10,298 bases of DNA, from contig SXHS01000041.1 of assembly GCA_005773145.1 (NCBI GenBank), forward strand, positions 1-10,298, read 5' to 3'. The notes under the pieces were generated by a model that saw only the letters and a program-made list of their open reading frames with translations, did no database searches and was not told the DNA's origin. Position numbers and translations under genes: made by a program. This DNA is from Planctomycetaceae bacterium (GTDB lineage: Bacteria; Planctomycetota; Planctomycetia; Pirellulales; Pirellulaceae). Below, one piece after another: positions 1 to 6,157 of this stretch; position 1 is the stretch's first letter, and each line of letters opens with the position of its first letter.

Positions 1-73
1 ACGAGATGGGATAGCGCGGTTGGCATCTCCCTACTTGTAATTTCACCCGTATAGCCCCCTACGCCGCGCATCT

Positions 74-103
74 CTTCGCGTGCTCCGCGACTTGGCGGTG
101 AAA
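74..103. repeat. Possible dispersed repeat fragment downstream of the secreted-protein gene
   Basis: Read on the minus strand, this stretch has the form TTTCACCGCCAAG followed by CG-rich sequence. That resembles a short intergenic repeat I recall from many planctomycete and other environmental genomes. The 11-mer ACCGCCAAGTC (minus strand, 99-89) recurs on the plus strand at 1979-1989 inside the direct repeat of this window, which supports a repeat origin. The rest of 1-130 shows no gene; a weak 6-bp stem (3-8 with 24-29) is the only other structure seen. The family assignment is from memory only. Confidence 0.3.
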
Positions 104-130
104 AGCCTTCCAAAACGGCAACGAGTGCGC

Positions 131-1807
131 TTACTTGCTGCGTGGCTTAACCGCGCGCCGGCCCTGCTTCGTGGGGACTGTCTGCTGACGCGCACCACTT
201 GCCGCTCGGCCCACTTGACCACCAGCCATGAGTGCTCCCTCCTCGATTACGACCCGGTAGCGCATTTGATCGTCGGTAGACAAGGCATGTACGACGATAT
301 GGTCCCGGTTTTTCGCCGGTCCCAGCTGCCGCGTCACATCTTCCAAGATCGGATTCGGCTGCAGGGCATTGACAAATTGAAGGACTTGCCCCACCGCAAT
401 GCGAACCTGATAGGGCTCAACAGGTCCAGGCTGTGCACATTGGGCGACGGCCTGTTGCAAGTGAGCAAGCCCATTAGGCCCCACACCAATGTAGGCTTGC
501 TGAGGCCCAATCCCCACGGCAATCTCGACGGATGCGCCGAGTACCTGAGCAGGCCCTTTGCCGGCCGGCAAGGGGAGCCGGGCCGTATGGAAACGCACCT
601 CGCCCTGTTGGGCCACGTTCCACTGGACGGTGGGAAATCCTGGCTCCGTTTCGCCCAACTGCACGAACTTCCGCAAAGTCTCTTCCAAATCTCGCCCATC
701 CGCGATACGCGCGGCCGCGATCAGCGCCGAGTTCTGCCGCGCCCAATGCACAGCGACCGCCGAATCGGCACGTCCCGCCTTCACGGTGTCTTCCACAACA
801 TCAAATAATCCGTCGACGACTTCCGAAACCAACTGGCGTCCCGTCTCCTCGCGCAGGTTCTCGTCCTTTTCAATTTCAGCCTTCGCGCGACTCCGAGCTA
901 GCTCCAACAAGTCCACCGCCTGGCGAATTTCCTCTTTGCCGAGGTCCATCGCACCGTTCATGAGAAACATGGCCCGCGGATCTAGCAAGGATGCGAAATC
1001 CGAGTTTGTCTTGGTGAGCGAGGAGAGCTGTCTCGCCGTGTCCGTCCCTGGCATCGCCGACAACGCCAGGTCGAAATGAGTTTGCCGTTGGTTGGCATCG
1101 ACCGCCCATCCGCAGGTTACCTGGTCCAGTTCATTCATCAACGCCTGCCAATGTGCCTGTTGATTCTGAGCCAACTGTTGACGCAACGCGCCGTCGGAAT
1201 CGGTGCTGGAGGCCTCCTGTTCCAAACGCTGCTGCCACTTTTCGAGGGCCATTTGGCGCAGTGATTCCGGGACCCGCTGCACAAACGCCCGCAACGCTAC
1301 GTGGTATTCATGTGGCAATTCCTGTAGCAGCTTTTCCGGTTCCTTGGGCAGGTATCGCAATGCGTCGATCGAGGGAGCGATGAAGGCCCAAGTGCCCTCT
1401 TGTTTGCAGTACATGGTCGCGCGGCCGCTCAGCTTCCAGATATCGCTCTCCACCTCCTCCGGCTTTCCCAGCTGAGGTTCGAACGTACTCAGAAACAGCT
1501 GCAGGTCGGTGACTGGCAGAAAACCGAACGGCACCAACTCGTCTCCCTCGGCCGTGACGACCAAGCCCAGTGGCCGAGATGTGTCCAGCCCGCGGAAATA
1601 GGGTTGGCTGATCATTGCCGCCAGCTGTCCGAACTCCGGAGCGCCGGCCGTGGCCGTCAATGCTTGCACGGCCTTCATCATGCGATCGGAGCTGGCAACG
1701 GAAACCACCAGTACCGGTTCGATCTCAGCGTAGGCCGAGGTCACCGGGGCCGTCAGGGCGACAAAAAACAGTACCACGCGACGCGTTTGCGCAAGGAACC
1801 GGTCCAT
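131..1807 (-). CDS. Secreted protein of unknown function, 558 aa
   Basis: I do not recognise a named family. The protein begins with a clear Sec-type signal peptide: basic residues up to R10, a hydrophobic core at about 11-20, and a likely cleavage site after AYA near residue 27, with no lipobox cysteine. It should therefore be exported to the periplasm-like space. The mature part is mixed alpha/beta. Two segments look alike, each a hydrophobic strand, a turn and a helix: about 137-153 (motif WAFIAPSIDALRYL) and about 436-452 (motif AYIGVGPNGLAHL). A charged, probably helical stretch spans about 287-345. The last 30 residues are basic and low in complexity. I recall planctomycete proteins of similar build annotated only as hypothetical; that is memory, not a search. 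The ATG start is supported by GGAGAG six bases upstream. It is monocistronic as far as can be seen, 278 bp from the next gene on the same strand. Confidence 0.9.
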   Translation of the reverse strand: MDRFLAQTRRVVLFFVALTAPVTSAYAEIEPVLVVSVASSDRMMKAVQALTATAGAPEFGQLAAMISQPYFRGLDTSRPLGLVVTAEGDELVPFGFLPVTDLQLFLSTFEPQLGKPEEVESDIWKLSGRATMYCKQEGTWAFIAPSIDALRYLPKEPEKLLQELPHEYHVALRAFVQRVPESLRQMALEKWQQRLEQEASSTDSDGALRQQLAQNQQAHWQALMNELDQVTCGWAVDANQRQTHFDLALSAMPGTDTARQLSSLTKTNSDFASLLDPRAMFLMNGAMDLGKEEIRQAVDLLELARSRAKAEIEKDENLREETGRQLVSEVVDGLFDVVEDTVKAGRADSAVAVHWARQNSALIAAARIADGRDLEETLRKFVQLGETEPGFPTVQWNVAQQGEVRFHTARLPLPAGKGPAQVLGASVEIAVGIGPQQAYIGVGPNGLAHLQQAVAQCAQPGPVEPYQVRIAVGQVLQFVNALQPNPILEDVTRQLGPAKNRDHIVVHALSTDDQMRYRVVIEEGALMAGGQVGRAASGARQQTVPTKQGRRAVKPRSK

Positions 1808-1813
1808 GAATGG

Positions 1814-1819
1814 CTCTCC
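1814..1819 (-). promoter_or_regulatory. Shine-Dalgarno of the 558-aa secreted protein
   Basis: GGAGAG on the minus strand lies 6 nt before the ATG at 1807. It fixes this start, which is also the one that gives a proper signal peptide. Confidence 0.65.
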
Positions 1820-1974
1820 AAGGTCACCAAGAGTATAAGTGGGCGGGCACCGCCACCGAGGTCCACGGCAAAGCTACGTTACGTGCGGCCATTCGTCCAG
1901 ATGAACTTTGTCGGGTCCGGGGTGATGATAGCGGTACTGTCACATCACGCCGCATTTGACGGTGGTGACGCCTC

Positions 1975-2039
1975 GTTTACCGCCAAGTCAAAGGCGCCGG
2001 CCCCACCCGTTGTTTACCGCCAAGCCGAAGGCGCCGGCC
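1975..2039. repeat. 28-nt tandem-like direct repeat, two copies
   Basis: Two copies of a 28-nt unit, at 1975-2002 and 2012-2039, both begin GTTTACCGCCAAG and end AAGGCGCCGGCC. They match at 26 of 28 positions, with 9 nt between them (start-to-start period 37 nt). Each copy contains GGCGCC, a self-complementary core. They lie in the non-coding gap between the P-loop gene and the secreted-protein gene. I recall the GCCAAGCCGAAGGCGCCGG-type unit as a dispersed repeat in planctomycetes, so this is probably a genomic repeat and not an operator. Confidence 0.7.
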
Positions 2040-2061
2040 TCAGTAGGCGCGATGGTGTTAT

Positions 2062-2075
2062 CCGGCTTCAGCCGG
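2062..2075 (-). terminator. Weak hairpin just downstream of the P-loop gene
   Basis: CCGGC/GCCGG arms enclose a four-base loop, 10-24 nt past the TAG stop of the minus-strand P-loop gene. The position suits a 3'-end structure, but the stem is only 5 bp and no T-run follows. It may stabilise the transcript end or be chance in GC-rich DNA. Confidence 0.25.
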
Positions 2076-2085
2076 TGACCTTCAC

Positions 2086-2658
2086 CTACACGACGTGCAT
2101 TCGAGAGTTCGTAATGAAGCCAACGATTCTGGCAACAATCTTCTGCAGAGGCTCGATTTCTGTCAAAGCCACGAAGTGGCGGCTGTTCGATTCGGCGAAA
2201 ACCCTATCTGTAGCGAAGTTGCGGCCCGATCCCAATCGATCCTCGTATTCCGCAGCCCACGCCAAAAATGATCTGTGCTCTTCGTCCATATCACCGCCCG
2301 GCTCGATCCTCGATCCGAATTGCGCTTTTTGCCGGCGTCGCAGCCGATTCAGTCGTTCATCCCGAGGTATTTGCAAGAAGACAGCATGAGTGAAGTTAAG
2401 CCCCATCAATTGCCACGAGCCAACTGAACCACTTAAGATCCAAGATGACTCCGAGGCCAATGCGGCGCTCAAGAGCTCACGACGTTCATCTGGGGTGTAT
2501 TGCTCTTGGAATGGTGGATCGGTTGGCTTGTGAAAATAAGTATCCGAATCGAAGGTTGGCACACTGAGAAATTCGCCAACCGATGCAGCTGTTGACGTGC
2601 AGCCGGAACCAGGTCCGCCGGTAATCAGAATGCGCATCGTATCCATAGCCCAGAACAT
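2086..2658 (-). CDS. P-loop nucleotide-kinase-like protein with Lys-less Walker A, about 183-190 aa
   Basis: Small single-domain P-loop protein of the adenylate/shikimate kinase-like kind. The N-terminal strand MRILIT runs straight into GGPGSGCTS (residues 14-22 of the longest form), which is a Walker A motif with Cys20 where the catalytic lysine belongs. Further motifs are FDSDTYF (37-42 region) with KPTDPPF, a likely substrate-binding segment. WILSGSVGSW (73-82) and a strand followed by DERLNRLRRRQ (100-110) resemble the LID/arginine-rich helix of small-molecule kinases. I recall a family of similar ORFs with the pattern G-[AS]-G-S-G-T-T-T in place of GKT, so loss of the lysine may be a family trait. 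The substrate is unknown. Starts at 2658, 2646 or 2637 are all ATG without a clear Shine-Dalgarno; 2637 places Met directly before RILIT and may be the true one. Base composition looks somewhat less GC-rich than the neighbours, so acquisition by transfer is possible. Confidence 0.8.
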   Translation of the reverse strand: MFWAMDTMRILITGGPGSGCTSTAASVGEFLSVPTFDSDTYFHKPTDPPFQEQYTPDERRELLSAALASESSWILSGSVGSWQLMGLNFTHAVFLQIPRDERLNRLRRRQKAQFGSRIEPGGDMDEEHRSFLAWAAEYEDRLGSGRNFATDRVFAESNSRHFVALTEIEPLQKIVARIVGFITNSRMHVV

Positions 2659-2819
2659 GACAATGCCACAATCGCCACAACCAAGTGTACAACTTCGAGT
2701 GGTCCAATTCTAGCGACAAATCGTTTACCGAAACGCCGTGACGGATTTTTGCCGTGAAAATGGTGGATTTCAAGGTCATAGACTCATCCTGGGAACGCAA
2801 TGATCATGAGGCGCTGGCT

Positions 2820-2937
2820 CGTAACCCGAAGCGTCAGCGAGGGCCGCCTGCCACAGAGGGCGCCCAAGGTGGGTGATGGATGACGCGAGAATCCTCGATT
2901 CATTCGCCAACGACCCTCGCTAATGCTTCGGGTTACG
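2820..2937. repeat. 118-bp element with 24-nt terminal inverted repeats
   Basis: The left arm (2820-2843) begins CGTAACCCGAAGC and ends AGCGAGGG. The right arm (2914-2937) is its reverse complement, matching at 22 of 24 positions. The 70-bp interior is unlike the arms. It contains a small nested hairpin: GAATC (2889-2893) pairs with GATTC (2897-2901), extended by GCGA with TCGC across a two-base bulge. Read through, the left arm encodes the string NPKRQRG, which I recall as a hallmark of spurious ORFs in planctomycete genomes, so the arms belong to a dispersed repeat. The layout is that of a small non-autonomous, MITE-like element or a paired repeat that folds as RNA. No target-site duplication is obvious. 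Confidence 0.7.
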
Positions 2938-3044
2938 ACGGAAATCACCCCCACACGAGCGGCCCATCGATAAATTCGTCACAGCGTGCTCTTCGGGGCC
3001 CGAGGCTCAATTGTGTAGTACGACGATTTGTTCAAGGCCCAAAA

Positions 3045-3094
3045 TACAAGCACGACGCGCAAGCGAGTGCGTCCCACACGCGGAGTGTCGCTTG
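3045..3094. repeat. KHDAQAS-type dispersed repeat with internal stem
   Basis: The sequence TACAAGCACGACGCGCAAGC (3045-3064) and what follows reads KHDAQAS in one frame and LACASCLY on the other strand. I recall both strings from many spurious planctomycete ORFs, which marks it as a dispersed genomic repeat. Part of it is palindromic: CAAGCGA (3060-3066) pairs with TCGCTTG (3088-3094), and GCGT (3069-3072) with ACGC (3078-3081). It ends four bases before the TATACT box in front of the sigma gene, so it may affect that promoter. Confidence 0.55.
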
Positions 3095-3097
3095 GAT

Positions 3098-3103
3098 TAT
3101 ACT
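3098..3103 (+). promoter_or_regulatory. Candidate -10 box of the sigma/kinase operon
   Basis: TATACT matches the TATAAT consensus at five of six positions and ends 7 nt before the chosen ATG at 3111. No good -35 hexamer is seen at 16-18 bp, where the dispersed repeat lies. If used, transcription would begin at or very near the ATG and give a leaderless mRNA. This is inference from a short motif. Confidence 0.25.
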
Positions 3104-3110
3104 GAGAGTT

Positions 3111-3767
3111 ATGTGGCCAGATGCTTCGCACACCAAGGAACTATTACACGCCGCCGCGCGTGGTGATGACGGGGCTCGTAGTCGACTGCTAGAACGGCAC
3201 CGTGATGCGCTGCGTCGCATGGTGGAACTGCGCATGGACCGCATGCTCGGCCGTCGAGTCGACGCCAGCGATATCGTGCAGGAGGTATTGATCGACGCCA
3301 ATCGGCGTTTGGTTGAGTACACTCAGCAGACGGCGGCCAAGATGCCCTTCCAAATCTGGCTGCGAACGCTAGTCCAAGACCGTGTCATAGACGCCCACCG
3401 GCGGCATCGGGTGGCCACCCGGCGCAGTCTCGATCGTGAGCAACCGTTACAGGCTCCAGCATGGGAGGACCAATCGGCGTTTGATTTGGCCGCCGTGCTA
3501 AGCGACCCACACCGCACTCCGGCAGCCGAGGCCATCCAGCACGAATTATTACAGCGATTTCACCTGGCCGTAGAACGTCTCGATCCCACGGATCGAGAGG
3601 TGATCCTCATGCGCCACTTCGAAGGACTGACCAATCAGGAGACTGCGATTGCCTTGGAATTGAGCGAGGCTGCCGCCGGAATGAGGTATTTACGAGCGCT
3701 AAGGCGTTTGCGGTCGTTTCTCCAAGACATCCCTTCCCAATCTCATTGCCATTACAAGAACGCATAG
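3111..3767 (+). CDS. RNA polymerase sigma-70 family (ECF-like) factor, 218 aa
   Basis: Alternative sigma factor that would direct RNA polymerase to a regulon of its own. Sigma region 2 spans about residues 20-100. It has the region 2.2 signature DASDIVQEVLID (51-62) for core binding, then W83-L-R-T-L and the basic VIDAHRRHR (92-100) for -10 melting and recognition. Sigma region 4 spans about 144-205, with LDPTDREVILMRHFEGLT (157-174) and a helix-turn-helix for the -35 ending in the basic RALRRLRSF (195-203). Length and pattern fit the planctomycete-expanded short sigma-70 group. The frame stays open upstream to 2880, but that part is repeat DNA. ATG 3111 gives the family's usual N-terminus just before HTKELLHAAARGDD, preceded only by a weak GAGAG. 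The stop overlaps the first base of the kinase start. No anti-sigma gene is adjacent; the kinase may replace it. Confidence 0.9.
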   Translation: MWPDASHTKELLHAAARGDDGARSRLLERHRDALRRMVELRMDRMLGRRVDASDIVQEVLIDANRRLVEYTQQTAAKMPFQIWLRTLVQDRVIDAHRRHRVATRRSLDREQPLQAPAWEDQSAFDLAAVLSDPHRTPAAEAIQHELLQRFHLAVERLDPTDREVILMRHFEGLTNQETAIALELSEAAAGMRYLRALRRLRSFLQDIPSQSHCHYKNA

Positions 3768-5485
3768 TGGACGACGCGAACGAACGAGATCAGCGTTTAG
3801 CGGATATCGCTAATCAGATCATGGAGCATCTGAGTCGTGGAGAGTTCGCAGACATCGAACCGCTGATTCACAAACATCCGCAAGATGCCAATGAGATCCG
3901 CGAGCTGTGGGAGGCCATGCGCTTGGTGAACCAAGTCGCCGTCGCGAGCCAACCATTCGCACGCGAAGACGGTTCCCCCACGGCCACCAGCGGACACTCG
4001 CCCGCGTTCCATGGCCGCTCAACGCACCTCCCACCGCCACCGGACGACCATGAAATCCTGGAGGTCTTGGGGTGCGGCGGGATGGGGACGGTGTACCTCG
4101 CGCGGCAGATCAGCCTGAATCGCCTGGTTGCCTTGAAGATGTTGTCACGTACGACCATCCCCTCGGCCGCCGACTTGGCTCGCTTTCGCACGGAAGCCGA
4201 ATCGGCCGCTCGACTCGATCATCCGGCGATCGTCCCCATCTATCACGTCGGGCAGATCCAAGCGCACCCGTACTTCACCATGAAGTACGTCGCAGGGACG
4301 ACCTTGGCACGCCAATTGGCCAACGGGCCGCTCGCGTCGCGTCCGACAGCGACGAGATTGCTCCCCGTTTGCCAGGCGATTCAGTATGCGCACGAGCGAG
4401 GTGTGCTGCACCGTGACCTAAAACCATCCAACATCCTCGTCGACGAATCCGGCCAGCCGCATGTCAGCGATTTCGGCTTGGCCAAGCGTGTGGAGTCGTC
4501 AGACGAAATCGAGCGGGGCGAGGGGAGTCATGCAGCCTCAGAGCCCCAACTAACACTCTCAGGCGCCATCCTGGGAACACCTGGTTACATGGCTCCGGAA
4601 CAAGCGGCGGGCAAACGCGGTCAGTTGGGTCCAGCCAGTGATGTGTATAGCTTGGGCGCGGTGTTGTATCACATGCTGACAGGGCGCCCCCCCTTCCAGG
4701 CTGCCTCTGCGGTGGAAACCGTCCTGCTGGCGATCGAACAAGATCCCTTGCCTCCGCGCCTGCTGAATCCGCGCGTGGATCGCGAGCTGGAAATGATTGT
4801 CTTGAAATGCCTGCAAAAGGCTCCCGATTTGCGTTACGCCAGCGCGGGCGCGCTAGCCCGGGACTTGGCGGCCTACCTGGCAGACGAACCGACCACGGCG
4901 CGGTCCGGTTTTTTTCGGCAATTGTTCAGCCGCATGTTTCGCGAGACCCACCACGCCACGGTTCTCACCCACTGGGGTTCGCTGTGGATGTGGCACAGTC
5001 TCGTGCTGCTGGTCACGTGCCTTTTTACCGACGGCTTGCAGCAAATCGGTGTTACCTCCCCTTGGCCGTACCTGACCATGTGGACCGTTGGCTTGGGAAT
5101 TTGGGCGGCGATATTCTGGGCGTTGCGACATCGATCCGGCCCGGTAACGTTCGTGGAGCGTCAGATCGCACATGTCTGGGCGAGCAGCATGATCGCGATT
5201 GCCCACCTGTTTATTGTGGAAATGATCTTAAATTTGCCTGTTCTCACGTTGTCACCCATCTTGGGCATCATCGCCGGCATGGTATTCCTGGTAAAGGCAG
5301 GAACGTTAACGGGAAAATTCTACCTACAATCGGCGGCCCTGTTTGCCACAGGTATCGCCATGGCATTCTTGCAGCGCAACCAAATGCCGTTCGGTATCAC
5401 GCTGTTTGGCGTTGTGTCTGCCGCGAGTTATTTCTTTCCGGGCTGGAAATATTTTCAGGGAGCCTCCACGGAGCGTTCAAGGTGA
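3767..5485 (+). CDS. Membrane-anchored Hanks-type Ser/Thr protein kinase, 572 aa
   Basis: Transfers phosphate from ATP to Ser/Thr of partner proteins. Numbering is from GTG 3767. Residues 1-85 form a helical module with a Pro-rich linker. The kinase domain spans about 96-375, with Gly-rich loop GCGGMG (102-107), VALK lysine K124, alpha-C Glu about 143, catalytic HRDLKPSN (215-222), SDFG (234-237) and GTPGYMAPEQ (270-279). All catalytic residues are present, so it should be active. A juxtamembrane Arg/Phe-rich stretch (about 380-395) leads to about six membrane helices (403-421, 431-453, 467-489, 491-511, 519-535, 542-560). There is no large extracytoplasmic sensor. I recall planctomycete kinases with the same tail, including the GIIAGMVFLVKAG-like helix. 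Start choice: GTG at TAGTG shares one base with the sigma stop and implies coupling; an in-frame TTG at 3746 is the alternative. The likely partner is the sigma factor upstream. The 3' end overlaps the convergent pspA-like gene by 9 bp. Confidence 0.93.
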   Translation: MDDANERDQRLADIANQIMEHLSRGEFADIEPLIHKHPQDANEIRELWEAMRLVNQVAVASQPFAREDGSPTATSGHSPAFHGRSTHLPPPPDDHEILEVLGCGGMGTVYLARQISLNRLVALKMLSRTTIPSAADLARFRTEAESAARLDHPAIVPIYHVGQIQAHPYFTMKYVAGTTLARQLANGPLASRPTATRLLPVCQAIQYAHERGVLHRDLKPSNILVDESGQPHVSDFGLAKRVESSDEIERGEGSHAASEPQLTLSGAILGTPGYMAPEQAAGKRGQLGPASDVYSLGAVLYHMLTGRPPFQAASAVETVLLAIEQDPLPPRLLNPRVDRELEMIVLKCLQKAPDLRYASAGALARDLAAYLADEPTTARSGFFRQLFSRMFRETHHATVLTHWGSLWMWHSLVLLVTCLFTDGLQQIGVTSPWPYLTMWTVGLGIWAAIFWALRHRSGPVTFVERQIAHVWASSMIAIAHLFIVEMILNLPVLTLSPILGIIAGMVFLVKAGTLTGKFYLQSAALFATGIAMAFLQRNQMPFGITLFGVVSAASYFFPGWKYFQGASTERSR

Positions 5486-6157
5486 TGCACTTGCCTGCTG
5501 GGCTCGCAACACGACCAGTTCCGCCTCAATTGCGCCTTCAGTCTCCCTGTGCTCGTATTCTGCCAGCAGTTCCCATTCGCCGGCCGTTTCCAATTCGTGG
5601 GCGATCACCGCTTCGTGTTCTCGGGTTTCGAGTTGTTCGCAGTATTGATCAAATCTCTTGAGCAAGTGGGGCAATGAGTTGGCAGGTCGTGTTACACTCC
5701 TGCCTCTCAGTTGCGCCGCTACCGCATGATGCTTCGCAACCGCCGAACTCGCTCGTGCCTCCGCAGCCGACTGTTTGCCGCGTAGTTCCGCCAGTTGTCG
5801 CCGCAATTTTTCATTGGCTTCGATCGCATCCTCCAATTGCGGTGTCAGGGCGGTCGCTAATTGTTCGTGATGAATCTGCTGGCCAACGGCGCGGCGGGCC
5901 AAGGTTTCGTCCCCAGCATCTAGGGCCGTCAGGGCTCGGCTCCGCCACGCGTTGGCGTGCTCTAAATGCCGAGTCTGCTGCCTGGCGAGCATCCGCTCTG
6001 CAGCAATGGATCGGGCAACGAAGGCCGTCATGGTGGCGAGCGACTCGTCGATCTCCCGCAAGGTGTAGCGGACCATAGATTCCGGTCTTTCCAAGCGATC
6101 GATCCGTTCATGGACATGTGCGCTGACCACATCGGATATACGTCGAATCAAACCCAT
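5477..6157 (-). CDS. pspA: PspA/IM30 (Vipp1) family protein, 226 aa
   Basis: Peripheral inner-membrane protein of the ESCRT-III-like superfamily that assembles into rings or rods on stressed membranes. The N-terminal MGLIRRISDVVSAHVHERID (1-20) is the amphipathic alpha-0 membrane anchor. A proline near the helix break follows (P25, then ESMVRYTLREID), as in PspA/IM30. Then comes an almost unbroken coiled coil to about 150, with the family-like segment WRSRALTALDAGDETLARRA (71-90). The C-terminal helices are separated by a linker at about 153-163. The length is close to typical PspA (about 220-230). Start: ATG 6157 has AAGGAGA at ideal spacing; the open frame continues to 6781 but there only shadows the upstream gene. 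It is the last gene of a four-gene block. Its start lies 10 bp inside the preceding gene, so translation is probably coupled. No PspF or PspB/C gene is seen. The symbol is by family; an IM30/Vipp1-like role is equally possible. Confidence 0.88.
   Translation of the reverse strand: MGLIRRISDVVSAHVHERIDRLERPESMVRYTLREIDESLATMTAFVARSIAAERMLARQQTRHLEHANAWRSRALTALDAGDETLARRAVGQQIHHEQLATALTPQLEDAIEANEKLRRQLAELRGKQSAAEARASSAVAKHHAVAAQLRGRSVTRPANSLPHLLKRFDQYCEQLETREHEAVIAHELETAGEWELLAEYEHRETEGAIEAELVVLRAQQASASP

Larger units (their letters stand above)
2659..3110. other. Divergent intergenic region without a convincing gene
   Basis: This 452-bp gap separates the minus-strand P-loop gene from the plus-strand sigma factor, so it should hold promoters for both. 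Open frames cross it on both strands but show no protein-like pattern. The plus-strand frame leading into the sigma gene is made largely of repeat sequence. What can be recognised is the inverted-repeat element at 2820-2937, the repeat at 3045-3094, and a TATACT box at 3098-3103. The stretch 2659-2819 shows nothing definite. Confidence 0.6.

Noticed and set aside
1975..2039. CRISPR-like array
   Set aside because: Only two repeat units with a 9-nt gap, no spacers of usual length and no cas gene.
1400..2389. Long plus-strand frame (329 codons)
   Set aside because: It runs antisense to the secreted-protein and P-loop genes and through the direct repeat; its composition is that of a shadow in GC-rich DNA.
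2486..2800. Minus-strand frame of 104 codons upstream of and over the P-loop gene
   Set aside because: The overlap with the P-loop gene in another frame and the Trp/Cys/His-rich composition mark it as spurious.
2880..3110. In-frame N-terminal extension of the sigma factor by 77 codons
   Set aside because: It is made largely of the inverted-repeat arm and the KHDAQAS repeat, looks unlike sigma sequence, and the family N-terminus begins at ATG 3111.
4807..5661. Plus-strand frame of 284 codons over the kinase tail
   Set aside because: It is a +1 shadow of the kinase, rich in Arg, Pro, Gly and His, without domain signals, while the kinase frame has clear membrane helices.
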